Source: Phycomyces nitens (Eukaryota > Mucoromycota > Mucoromycetes > Mucorales > Phycomycetaceae). From it: a DNA stretch of 64,000 bases. The DNA is taken from contig JAHRBC010000006.1 of NCBI GenBank assembly GCA_022702545.1, positions 372,001 through 436,000 on the forward strand. Reading direction: 5' to 3'. Below the pieces are notes generated by a model. That model did not search any database and had not been told where the DNA came from. It worked only from the letters and a program-made list of their open reading frames with translations. The position numbers were made by a program, and so were the translations under genes. Below, piece after piece: positions 36,821 to 49,224 of the stretch (position 1 is its first letter; each line of letters begins with the position of its first letter).

Positions 36821-38130
36821 ATATAGTGGTTATTAATGTCGGTTACTAGAGAATAAAAAGAGCAATGGCAGAGATGGTTATCCTTTAAGAAGAAATAGAA
36901 ATATCGGAAACCATTCGAGGGCACTTTGTACCAAATATTCATTAAAGGCTTGTTGATAAGAAAACGTGTGAGTAGGCCTAGTATTAATTCGTCTGGTGTC
37001 AGCAACGCAGATGCTGCAAGACACAAGCCAGAGAAGTAACCTTTGGAGACTGGCCAATCAAAATGACACATATTGTCGCATGGCAAAATACATTTGGTTG
37101 CTCAACATGGACATATAGATCGTCTTTCTTTAAGTTTCCGCTCTGGTGACAGCTTACCACTCTACACGTGTCGTACAGAATGCGCCATTGCTATAGCAAC
37201 AAGGCCTTTTGTTTAGATCATAAGCTATAGGAAGCATAACAAGTGGACCAGGAACACTATTTAACAAGGTTTCCATGGTAATCTAAAGAGGCAGTCAATT
37301 GGATTGCTTTCAATCGACATTTAATGATCCCGAATTGATTGATCTGATATCAAACACAATAGATACTTAAGATTCTCAGTATTCTTAACAGACAGCCTGT
37401 TTTTTTATGAGCTGTAGGTTTTAGAGTGGATAGGCATATTAAATATAGGCTGTGTACTACATGAAAACCACAATGTATGTATTTTAATGTTAGATTTAAT
37501 TACCAAGACTCTATTAAAAAAAGGCATCATGTATTTGATTAAATATGGTTCCACTAGAGTCTGCCATGGTCGTGTTCTTTTGAGTATATGCTTTTATAGT
37601 TGGGTCTGCAACAGAGTTCCGATAATAGTGTGGCTCGTGGGGTCCATTTTTATCCATTACCTGAAGTATCAATAGACCACTTGGTAGCCAGCTGGTTGGT
37701 GATGGGCCAATTATAACAATTGCAGAGGAAATCCCTTAAAAAGACCGGTTTGATCTTGACAGATTATTAAATCAATCAATCCATCAATCAATTGTACTAA
37801 AATTGAATCCAAAACTCTGATTTGAATGGTGTGCTACTAATAGAATCAATTATTATCTTGTCCAAAAAACACACACACATACAAATCTCTTTGCAAACAT
37901 TTAGCTGGAATTGTGGCCATCTTGTGCATAAATATCAAGGCCAAAAGAGACATTTAAAAGGATTGTCAGAATAGTCTTTATAGGTGTGTAACCATCCTGG
38001 ACAACTTGTATTTTTATTTTATATATATTTTTATTTTTCTCGTTGGGTCGGCCTTTTTGTTTTTTTAAAAAAAGGGCATCCATTTTTTCTCAGGTTCTGC
38101 ATTCCAAGCTTCATTACCATCATCGTCATC
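36821..38130. promoter_or_regulatory. divergent intergenic region of the PH-LRR and AGTRAP-like genes
   Basis: 1.3 kb between divergent starts. It has a GGCCAATCAAAATG CCAAT-type box (about 37049-37062) and a 14-base imperfect palindrome ATTGCTATAGCAAC (37187-37200) that resembles an RFX X-box. The rest is AT-rich with an ATCAATC run (37770-37792). Confidence 0.35.
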
Positions 38131-39148
38131 ATGGACAATCTTCAAGGAATCGCACAACAAGCAAACCTCGCTACATTACTGGGAGTACATCTTGTGAGTA
38201 TCTATTTTTAAAATAAAAAGAGAAAGAGAAAGAGAGAGAGCACAGTCATGAGGTAGATAGAAATGTATGACGTGGATGAGATGTGGAATCATCAATACTA
38301 CATTACCACGCCAATCTGTACATTTTTATGCTACAAAATATTAGAGAGATAAAGACCATGTATGGACCTATACACAAAAAAATGGGGGTGGTCCAACTGG
38401 GTTATAAGGATACACATCTTTAACAGCATAAAAAGATGTGCTTTATTTGTTACGCCATCATACCTGTCAAAATGCGATTATCATTAATATATTAAACATC
38501 GCTTCTTTATCTACTCGAATATTGTACTTGTTCTCATCCTTCTTAGGGTCTATCACTATTCGGAGCACTTGCATCCAACCCAACCTACAATATACCAATC
38601 TTCTTCTTTGGTATCTGGGCATACAACTACCATGAGTCCAATACGCCTATCAAGACGGTATGTCCATAAGCACCCAGACATAGTGTCTAGATGGTTAGAT
38701 AACCAAACAACATTCCCTTTTCATAGTTTACTGGTGCCTTGGGCCTTAGTATCTTTCTTGATGTCGTTTGGCTTATTCTTCATGGTGGTAATCCCAACGG
38801 GGAGAGTGGCTTTGGATTCGCAATGACGTAAGATCCTTAAAAGACTGTCTGGTAAACTGATGGCTTTGGTTATCTAGTATGAACATCATCAGCTTGATTG
38901 TCAAGGTAAGAATCGAATTGGTCATTTAATATCGAGAGATGTCTAATGATCGTAATAGCCTGTGTCTGTGTTTGCTGCAGTAAACACTATCCAGAACCGT
39001 GGTGATACCTTGAATGCTGGCAGTGAGTATATTTACTTATGGCTACTAGGCCTAATACTTACCATTTGTGATGTTAGATTGGTCAGAGGCACCCGGAGCT
39101 TTCCCAGGATCATACCAGCCAGTGAGAGATGGAGAAGAGTATGTCTAG
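38131..39148 (+). CDS. AGTRAP-like four-span membrane protein
   Basis: Six exons: 38131-38193, 38547-38657, 38727-38827, 38878-38905, 38959-39022, 39078-39148; 145 residues. Four hydrophobic segments are seen: ATLLGVHLGLSLFGAL, PIFFFGIWAYNYH, FTGALGLSIFLDVVWLIL, and IISLIVKPVSVFAAV. The block with FLD-x-V and then GFGFAMTMNIISLIVKPVS matches the animal angiotensin II receptor-associated protein (TIFLDIVHI, RFGVGMAILSLLLKPLS). A hydrophilic C-terminus (NRGDTLNAG...VRDGEEYV) is cytosolic in the family. In animals AGTRAP acts in ER/Golgi and endocytic membranes on receptor traffic; fungi have no AT1 receptor, so the ancestral role is unknown. Intron 1 (353 bases) is unusually long for this window. 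Confidence 0.75.
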
Positions 39149-39941
39149 AATAGATTCCAAGCTGTATATTTCAGGCTCTGCTTACATTGCATACTCCTGA
39201 AAGTTAAGATCAACACATAACAGAGTCTAATTGGGTTAAATTCAATTCTTATAGAGCCTATACAGTACATGCATAGCTTTTGTGGACAATCACGAATCAT
39301 GCCTTATTTTCTTCATTTACGCCAAAACATTAAAGCTAATAATTTGACGAGTGTGGCTATACTATAAGGATAATTATGTTTTATATTATTATTATTATTA
39401 TTAGTGAGAGGTTTTTTTTTTGGTATCTCTTAAAGTATTAAAGATTCTCTGTATCTGGTTTGGACGTGTATGCTTAATATTCTGTAGATTATGAAAAGGG
39501 TTCCAAGCAAACCTTTTATCTGTACATTGTATGGCATTTGAACCATGGTTAAGCAGGATTGAGCATGTTTTTCTGTATTAATATACAAGTACTCGCAAAA
39601 CGATATTCAAAATGCATTTCATAAATATGTGGCTCAAGAGACAAGGAGTATTACTCTACATAATCTACCAATGGATAAATACAACTGAGGATACATATAG
39701 ACATCTTTGGTCAAGTAAATTAGTATAATAACAATGGGTCAGGATTTGCATATCTCTAAGATTATTGAATAGAGTCTGCCAAAAATCCACATCAAGTATT
39801 TTAATGGTAGATCATTGTTATTTGTATGTCTTTAACATCCCTTGTTTTAATATAAAGGTTCCAAATGGCATTAGACTTGGTTTAAAATATAGTCTGTACT
39901 TCTTTACAGGAAAGCATTCTATTGATTATTATGTGAAGTCA
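39149..39941. other. intergenic, no gene seen
   Basis: AT-rich with an ATT repeat (about 39381-39403). An open plus-strand frame from about 39765 runs into the foldback element and ends at 40034; no domain is recognised. Confidence 0.4.
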
Positions 39942-40240
39942 TTTCAAAAAAAATATAGACATTGTCTTACATGTCGATGTTCCTCAAGAATACCTTTTGC
40001 TCAACACCAATTTCAACTTTATAAAATCAATTGATAGCTATTAGATAAAAGTATCGATAGATCTATAATAACAAACTAGATATTCTACTTTTTCTATTAA
40101 AAAATATAATAATACGATAGTTTGAAGTGTAAAAAAAGAAGAAGAGAGAATATTATTGTTAAAGAGCTACATGTTGCTAATACGAGTTTTTATAATAAAA
40201 TTATACACAATTGGTTTAATATTTTTGTCAAGTAGATATA
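39942..40240 (+). repeat. left arm of foldback
   Basis: Contains the short frame RHCLTCRCSSRIPFAQHQF, also present in the other arm. Confidence 0.65.
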
Positions 40241-40542
40241 GGCTGGTCTTGTCAAAAGAAACAATTATAAAGATATAATCATTTCAGAAAAAGTGATGCT
40301 TTAACAGCGATGAAGCAATGTTAAAAAATAGAGTAAAATGTGTCAACTAGAGTTGGTTTACGTGCAAAAATCTTTATTTTACAAAATTTATCAAATATTT
40401 TCTCTCAAAAATAGATCCTGTAAAATATTGGGTCTTGGTAGACACTGGTATACTTCTTTAAGCTTTTATAAATGGAAAGCAACCCATTTCTCTATATGAA
40501 TACTTGCAATATAAAGCCAAATCCAAATGAACAGAGTTATAC

Positions 40543-40845
40543 CCACTTGACAAAAATATTAAAGCAATTGTACATAAATTTATTAAATAAAAACTCGTAT
40601 TAACAACATGTAGCTCTTTAACAACAATATTCTCTCTTCTTCTTTTTTTTACACTTCAAACTATCGTATTATTATATTTTTAAATAGAAAAAAAAAAGTA
40701 GAATATCTAGTTTTTTATTATAGATCTATCGATACTTTTATCTAATAGCTATCAATTGATTTTATAAAGTTGAAATTGGTGTTGAGCAAAAGGTATTCTT
40801 GAGGAACATCGACATGTAAGACAATGTCTATTTTTTTTTAAATGA
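40543..40845 (-). repeat. right arm of foldback
   Basis: Inverted partner of 39942-40240, encoding the same short frame on the minus strand (from about 40830 to a stop at 40752). Confidence 0.65.
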
Positions 40846-43800
40846 TCATATGTATTCTTGTGTTTGGTTTTATGATCAGTAAATAATAAAAATAAAAAGA
40901 CGATTGACCACAAGATGGCTTGTGAGACTAAAGAACTCAAACATTGACTAATGGCGAAATGGTGTGGTGTCTACCATTTATATACCTTTTGTGTTTAAGA
41001 TGCTACATACAACATTAGACCTAGTCAGACTATATAGGCCATAGATATTGCAATGCTTTGGACAATTGATTGTTTAAATATTGATTCAGGGCAGTTTACA
41101 ATACACACATACACACATACATACATACATGTACATATTCTTGTTTGACTACATGACATAGGTTGTTGTATGCTTTTTTAACCCGCTGACTAATATACGC
41201 AGTTTATCTGTATTTACAAAATACAAATATTAAGGTAATTGGCTTGTTCAACATGTATAGTATGTGGTACAGTGTTATAAAGAGGTTTTGACATAAAGTT
41301 TAGAAGGTTCTTTGTATTTTTCATGATGAAATACCTTGCACAAACAACTGTGTAGAACCAAAAAATGAAACACCCTCTTACCAGCAATTAGAATATCTTT
41401 AGGGTTTAGACGCCGTGTAAAAGTAGTGTTTCATAAAAGGATAATATAAGTTTGTGGAATGGTTTTTTGCAACAAGAGTTTGGTACATATCTTTATTGAC
41501 AAATACTTGACCATGTCACCAAGGCATTTATCAAAGTGTCCAAATTGGCACCAATTTAATGAGTAATGGCAGATGATCGTTTCAATAGAAATATCACCAA
41601 TTCTACTCTAATTCTCAGCCAGGCTAGTTTGGAGTCCAAGAGTTTTATAGTCGTTGAAACTTTGAAAGACCCACTCATGTCCAGCAGAATACATCTCAAG
41701 ACTTGTTGAGTTTAATACAGCATACCAAGGCACTTGACATTGTGGTACTAGTAATATATATATATTATCTTGCTGGAAATCGGTATAAACCCAATGCAAT
41801 TACGGTCGGCTAGATCTTTTGGTATGGTTTATTCGAAATATACCAATATACTTTATTACAAGACTGTTGTCATTGATCATTATGATTTTAAGAGCATAAT
41901 ATTATCATTCATGCTCAGGCTCATCTGCAATCAATACTCTTTATCCATATAATGGTCGCCTCTGACATGTGTGCCCTTTTTGCATATTTTTATAGATTCC
42001 CGGTGAATGTCTCGAGGCCAATTAAACGGTGACTCTAAACATTTGTAGGTTCAATACTCTAATGTTGATGTTTGTTGGAATGAAACAAGTTGATCTGGAA
42101 TGTGACAAATACAAAAAGCTTATTTGATATAATACAACAATATACAAATGACAGGACTCGGATAGCTTGTTTATGCCCAAAGTATGAAAAAAAACCTTTT
42201 TTTTTGTGTACTTCTTTTTGATCCCCCCCAAACTCTTGACGACAGTTGTCAATATGTGTTTTATTGTTTGTTTATTGGGATATTAACAAATCAGTCAAGA
42301 ATAACCTTGGATACGCCCATCTTGTATTTAGCTCGCTAGAAGAAGAAAAAGATACAAATTCTTTCATGCTGATTGTTTTGAAAAATTAATATCTAGTCAA
42401 TTTCAGATACTTTTTGAATTGGTTTCAAGGAGTCCATCATTTCCGTGACAGTCGCCGTCTTTTTTATATATATTTTTTGGTTATAGTCAAGGTATTCTGT
42501 CAGACTCTTATTCTGGAATATACTTGTTGTAAACTTTGTCTCTGCCCAGAATTAGCAAACACGTTGGAATAAGTGTATATAATCATCATTAAATATGATG
42601 CTTTAATGTCTATTGTAGCGTTACTATTTCCTCATATCCTGTAACTGATAGATCCCGTAATTTATCCAAAGACTTGTAAACTTGCTTTGAGATTGTTCCA
42701 CATTTCTCAAAAAAGGGATCCAAGTGCTGATATCCAGTTGTGGATACCGGCACAGTACCACAATCCTCTACAGATTCAGTATTAATCCTGACGAGACTAG
42801 TTGCCTTTATAATTATAATGGTTTCCATATTGGAACTCATGATATGTTATCGTCAAGATCTTTTTTACTCTTGGTATATTTATGGCTATCAAAAGAGAGA
42901 TGGAGAGAGAGAGAGAATCTAGTCAGGATCTCATAGAGGCCACTCATATATACTCTAATGCCCTAAAGATACCCGCACTTGATTATCGATAAAATATCTG
43001 TACGCAACTATTCTATCTAGTCATGTCTTGCAGACTATAGACCCTTGAGATCCAAGTGAAAAGTTGCCATGGTGGTTTAACTACAACTTTTTTTCAAACA
43101 ACTTGGTTTCCATGTTTCAATGATAATTTACATATGTACATAATGATTGGTATAAACAAATCATCTTATGGAAACCTCATTAATTATTTATATGATCAAC
43201 ATTTTATTACTTGTATTTAAAGTTAATAAACAAATAAACGACTTGTAAGCCTGTATAAAGACACACGTTCGAGACTGAAATAATATAGGCCAAAACATTC
43301 ACTTTTATATACTAATCTGGTCAGTATGTATGATATAGGGCTATTCGAAACAGATCATAAAAGTAAAACACTAATGGTAATAATATGGACATATTTGATA
43401 AAAGTCTCTTTATTTGACAGTCTTTTTAAGTCTTTAATCTCTCTATCTCTCTTTATGTGCAACTTGCTATAACTAAATATGCCATGAGAATTGCTTATTT
43501 ACTATAGAGCAAAACTGCCAAATAAAAAGGAATTAGAGCATCCACGTGTATATTGTTTTAAGAGCACCAAAGTCTTGGTAGTCTTGTACTCGTACATTTT
43601 GTACCAAAAATTGACATTCTCTCGAGTCTTGTACTTCTTTTGCCATGTTTGAGCTTTTATAATACAAAATATACAGAATGTAGTGGAATTAATGTGCATA
43701 ATTTACAATAAAAGATGAGCTGCATATATATATTTATGTGCAGCCAAGGATTATTCCTGACACAGGTGTTTTGTAGTGCTATGCCACAGTTGGTACCAGC

Positions 43801-46800
43801 AACGCCAATGTCACCAGCTCTGTAAACACTGATAAAAGTATCGCTCATCTATCATGAGTTCAATAAATACCAATAATAATCCGTCTTATTTATCCAAGTA
43901 AACTTTGCCTCTACTGAATCTGCGTATTATTATTATTATTATTATTGATATAATGATATCGAATCCTAAATTATAATGTTATTAAAAAAATATTTGGAAA
44001 TTTTAAAGTATAAATAAATTATCAAAAGCCAAAAATGATAGAGTATATATTTCTATAAAATATTTAACATTATATATATATATTAGCAAACAGGAGTCCA
44101 AAACTGGCTGCGATGTGTATGTCATAACAATCCAGATCATCTTTTATTAGTAGTAAGATGTATACAATCACAGTCAAGAGATTATATAAATAGCTAGTTT
44201 AACATTCTTCATTGTATTAAATATGGCATTATACCTTTAGAATATTCTAAAACGCCTTGTTGTATATCATAAAGTACCTTGTAGAGAATCCCAAGTCAAG
44301 ATTATCATTGGTTATTAAATGTGAATAAATATTTATCATGCCTGAATTAAACGTATATTTGACTCTTAAAACGCAATTAAATAACTGTTAAAAGACCTTT
44401 ATTTGATAAAATACATAATCTAAAGAAGAATTGGAAGGAAGAAAAAAAAGGTATATCAAAAATATTACGAGAATACTCAAATAAACCCCTTTTGCTGTGT
44501 GATTAAGAGACACACCAAAAAAAAGACAATCAATATGACATTCTTTTGAGGATCCTTGGGCACCACATATAAACTAGCTCATTTGAGATAATTAAGAATC
44601 CAGGGCGACCAAAAAGAATTGAATGAGATGTACAAAAAAATAAAAACTTTTGTAAAAAGATCTCAAAGGATTCAAAACAATGATGTTGACCTGGAAAACA
44701 TATCAAAGAAACCTTCTTTGAACCACAGAATGTTTGTGTATAATATTAGCAGTAATAAAACTTAAAGATCTCAAAGGAAACTTTTTAAAGACAAAGTGTA
44801 CCAAGCCTCGTCTTAATTGAACAATCAGAGATTACAAGTCCATCATATGGTCTTTTTTACATTTCTCCCTCCCCCCCTTGACATAAGTTTGGGAATAGTC
44901 TAATAATGCCTTGAGAATGCCTTTAAACCAAGAGAGCTGTAAACATATATTTTATTGTTAAAAGGTTCAATTTTGTGTGAAAAGCTGCGCGAGTTCTTTA
45001 TAGGCCGTGTACTACAAGTAAATTGCTCTTTTCTTAAGACAATAAAAAAACAACAAAAACAACAGCATTAGAATTGGTCTTGACAAAGAGGAAATATGTC
45101 TAGAAAACCTAGTAAAAATCCAACATTTCATAGACAATAGATGTTTCCCCAACAAATTTAAAATAGGAATCTCGGCTCTGTATAGACCCAGGCCAAGACA
45201 TTGTATCAGATAACATTGGCATGCAAGCTAAATTCGCAAAGCTTGGTTTCATACTATTAACTTGAATCACAATACCAAAATTCGAGATAACAATGATTTG
45301 CCGAAAGCGACTTTATACAAAAAGAACATCATGTAACATTCAAGGTGGTTTAAGAATGGCATTGAATACAATAAAGAGTGAATCACACTTTCACCAGACA
45401 TTGTCGTTATTTCTCTCTCTATCTTTAAAAATACAATATTAATTGTGCCTAGTGTAAACCCAAAAAAAAAGGTTCAAAACAACAATGGATAAACTATGGT
45501 GTGAATATGTGCTTGATCTGGTTACCGTGGCTTTCTGGTCATGATCGATAGATGAATAGCTGCTGATGATAATTCCCGAAGCCTTCTCGATTACAAGGTT
45601 CACCCAAGCCTAAATAAGCAAAAGGAGAAAAAAATAGCTGGAAATCTCTGGATTAGCTTGATCAGAAAGATAAATATTGACGATAATAATAATGCCTTTT
45701 TTCTTCTTCTTCTTAAAATGTATTTCATTATTTGGTCATATAGATATATATATATTTTGGGGGAGATATATCGAGAGAGTAAGTCCAAAATGTATCTTGA
45801 ACCTTTATTTGCCTGTAGTGTATATTTTCTGTTTAAATGGACATGGACCAAAAAAGTATAAAATAAGGTGCCATGGATAACATTACACAAATCCAGTGTC
45901 CTTGTGAATCATACCTTTTACACTGGACCAAAAGCACAACTAGCTTTTGCTCGCCCAAAAAAAAAGATGGTAGCCAGACTCAGGATCAATTGGTTACTCA
46001 TTTCATTTTGAGCGATATGATTGTTGTTGCTATACACCTAGATATCTGAAAATATACGATTTGAATTTCTCCAGGAATGTTGCAATTTGTTGAAAAGGCG
46101 TCTAAACATTACAATTACAATTACAATTACAATTACCATACAATCATGTCTTTTGGTGTTACATTTACAAAAAAAAAGCATAAAAATGTACTTTACACGT
46201 TACTCTACCCTCCAAACCTTGATTATAAATATCAATGTATGGTGTCTTGTAACTTTTTGTATCATTATGACCCTATAAAAATAGAGATTGTGTATTGTTG
46301 TATGTAGACATCATTATAATATTCTCCGTTTTGTGTAAATCCAAACTCTTTCACACCTTCGGATGTTCCGAGTAAGGATAGCGCGAACAGGGTTTTTGTA
46401 TTACACTTGTTTTTCTCTCTCTCTTTGAGAAAGATCTGTGGGTGTTTGATAAATAGGCTATCTGGTGAATAAGAAATTAAAGGATCCTTGGATCGCATAG
46501 CATGAATACAATGGTAAAGATTAACAAGGTCTAGATATAGAAAGAATCTTTTTATATATCTTATTTGTGTTGGAGATGTTGTATACAAAAAGCGTAGATT
46601 CTGCGAGTGATAAAAAAAATCGATATTTTATTTCCGATAATAAAAATTGCGTTTATATAGAAAGTATAGATTATGAGTATAAATAACTTTGGAATTGTCA
46701 TTTTTGTACAAATATATATATATATATGTATATAAAATTTAATTTATTTACACTACTTTATAATAGAGTTTATAAAAGAAACAGAAGCTTATTGTTACTG

Positions 46801-47713
46801 TACAGCTATTGATTGTGCCAATGACAATAGCCTTGAAACAAAGAATATGCTAGAAGTGTTTAATTGTCAATTGAATGGCTCTTTGTTGGAATAAAGAGAT
46901 TTTCATATTTTGTATATTAAACACCAATCTCATCAGCCTAAATTGATATATATAAAAAATGGAGTTTAGACGGCGCCCATATTAACGCGATTTTTTATTT
47001 TTAGTAGTCGCGAATCGAGGATTTATATACTCCGCAATATACAAAAATAATAATAATAATTTCCCAAAAAAAAGAGTTTGATTTTGTCTATTATTTTTGG
47101 AACCTCAGCCCAGGTACCCGCATTTGCATACTGTAACATTGTTTATTTTAATAGCAATAATATTGATGGTTTGTATATTTGAGAGTAAAAGTGACATGCT
47201 CTACACATCAAATATACATATATACACACACACACACAAATATATATATATGATTCGGTCTTAATTCCGAAGACTGTACCGCCACGTCCTTTTTGCTCTG
47301 TTTGATCTCAGCTTAAAATGAAAAGGAGGTATCTTTATATACTTTGGACTCCTGAGTAGAAAATAGCACAGAATATAGGTATTTATATCACATATCGTCA
47401 GGATGTATAGATGTATAGATGTAGATTGTACATTTTCCTTTTTATTTTTTGAAACAATGCTAAGAAACATGGGGCAGGAGAGGGTGTTCTTGGGATTGTA
47501 TCATAGGATCGTACAGATCAAGGTAAATTGTATACACATATAATTGAGAGCGAGAAAATAGAAGTTGTATTTATATTGTATGGACATGAGAATATTTTTA
47601 AAAGAAGTATGTACGAATCAAAGGACAAAAGAAAGAAAGAAAGAGAAAGAGAGAATATACAAGAAAAAGCACTACTTTTTTTGGGGGGGAGGGGGAAAAT
47701 ACTAAGAGATATT
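40846..47713. other. 6.9 kb without a convincing gene
   Basis: Very AT-rich. Only simple repeats stand out: CATA repeats (41104-41130), ATT repeats (43926-43948), an AATTAC repeat (46107-46137) and a CA run (47224-47238). Short minus-strand ORFs occur at 41608-41799, 42610-42840 and 43657-43848; each is under 80 codons, with no domain and no splice chain that I could build. No tRNA or rRNA was recognised. Confidence 0.45.
46107..46137. repeat. AATTAC hexanucleotide repeat
   Basis: About five tandem copies of ATTACA/AATTAC in non-coding DNA. Confidence 0.85.
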
Positions 47714-48148
47714 TTAGATTGTCAATAGACTGTTTCGTCTGGTATTTTCCCTTGTCTTTAGGATCCACTCGTCATCTTCTTCTAGACTGTCTGATTCTTC
47801 AATATCCATCAGACGTTCCTTTTTCTCGTGATTGGTTGTCATGCCAGTAAAATATAGAGGGCCATGGAGACTGCTGGTGTCAATCGTCAATTTGGGCCTA
47901 GAGATCTTCTTTTTGCGAATTGTGCGGGGTGTGGCCATGGAATGGGGTTTGGGTGCCATGAAATTCACAGATACTGTGAACAGGATCGGTTTGATAAACG
48001 AAGACATGTCCGTGTTTTCAGGAAACAGACCACTTCTGTCGTAATCTGCCTGGGAATAGGTGTACATTACACTCGGCTGGGGGCAGAAACGGACCTGGAG
48101 TGGGCGGCTTGTACGTGTACAAGAGCGAGACAATGTGAGAGCAGTCAT
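47714..48148 (-). CDS. small unknown protein with a YTYS-x-x-DYDRSG motif
   Basis: Single-exon ORF, 144 residues. N-terminal half: RPLQVRFCPQPSVMYTYS followed by ADYDRSG, a short block I associate with uncharacterised fungal proteins, though I cannot confirm that here. The middle is basic (RTIRKKKISRPKL). The C-terminal part is acidic and serine-rich (MDIEESDSLEEDDEW), suggesting a soluble regulatory protein. There is no signal peptide or membrane span. Upstream (48155-48176) lies a TATATA run and a GAGAGAGA tract. The function is not known; coding status is likely given the open frame and biased composition. Confidence 0.55.
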   Translation of the reverse strand: MTALTLSRSCTRTSRPLQVRFCPQPSVMYTYSQADYDRSGLFPENTDMSSFIKPILFTVSVNFMAPKPHSMATPRTIRKKKISRPKLTIDTSSLHGPLYFTGMTTNHEKKERLMDIEESDSLEEDDEWILKTRENTRRNSLLTI

Positions 48149-49224
48149 TGGAAATGTATGTATATATATATATATTTGTAAAGAGAAAGGAAGAGAGAGA
48201 GAGAGCAGGAAAAGAGTGGCATTTATATAGAATTATTATTGTCGTAAAAATAGAAACACAAAGATCGACAGCACAGGGCTTCAGACCCAATTTTGGCGGG
48301 TTGTGTGTGATGTATAGAATAAACTCTAAAAATAAAAAATAAAAATACGTACAATAATTTAATTAGATATGGAGCAATAGGAGGCATCGCATTCGGTATT
48401 GACAAAAGCAGACCAAGGCTCAATGCATACACACTCCTTGTTACAAGCCCAAAAGTATTTGATCGAGATGGCTCCATTGCTTTTAGAGCCTGTTGGACTT
48501 TACAATTGGCTCATAGGCAATGGGCCTTGTTTGTATTGACACCACCCAACCTCTTGTTTCATACAATGTCAAATGATACAAACAAAGTCTAGCCATGTTG
48601 ACATAAAGAAAGCTAACAATAAAAAATACATACGAAATTTGATCATAGCAACCACAATAGATAGCATTGGCCAACCAGATAAATTAGTACTTGGAAACCT
48701 TTATTTATTTTTTGTGATGCTGTCCAAAATCCAACCCCTTTTAGAGTATGTAAAAATAGAGGCAATTTAAGCGCAAAGGAACAGGAATGACGTCGATACT
48801 AACCTCCTTTGAAGACTGGCCTGTTCACACAATAGCCCTTTAGATATCATATAATATCAACCAGATCAATACTTTAATCATCAATCGTGGTGCCATGTGA
48901 GTAATACCCCCACAATTGATCACCTTTCCCCAATGGGTATTGTTTGTCTTGGTTTCATCGGCTGTCACTAACCATCTTTTGGTACAAGAAATAATGTGCT
49001 TTGCATGCATGGTTGCGTCAATAATCAATCAAACCATGTAACAAAGAAGTATCTTGTAACCCTCTCATTCCAAGCTATTATGGATACAGGAGCCATATAT
49101 TGTTTGGTACATTGGGCCAATAATTAATGTGAATGGCACTTTTAAAGTCTAATTAAACAGTCACATGTCCGATACAGTGCCTGGCATACGATTGCATTGC
49201 GCACAAAGGACTAACTCCATTACC
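48149..49224. other. intergenic, possible coding fragment
   Basis: Between the small ORF and SSL1. It includes a GAGAGA tract (48186-48206) and, on the minus strand at about 48357-48470, a short frame with cysteine spacing C-x3-C-x-C and C-x4-C that ends in a stop; see findings. Otherwise nothing seen. Confidence 0.35.

Larger units (their letters stand above)
39942..40845. mobile_element. foldback (MITE-like) inverted-repeat element
   Basis: Bases 39942-40240 and 40543-40845 are inverted copies, roughly 300 bases each around a ~300-base loop. The outer 250 bases of each arm are about 95 percent alike, with small A-run and single-base differences; the inner parts are more diverged. There is no protein-coding capacity beyond a shared short frame. 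It fits a MITE or foldback element, or an aborted inverted duplication. No target duplication was identified. Confidence 0.65.
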
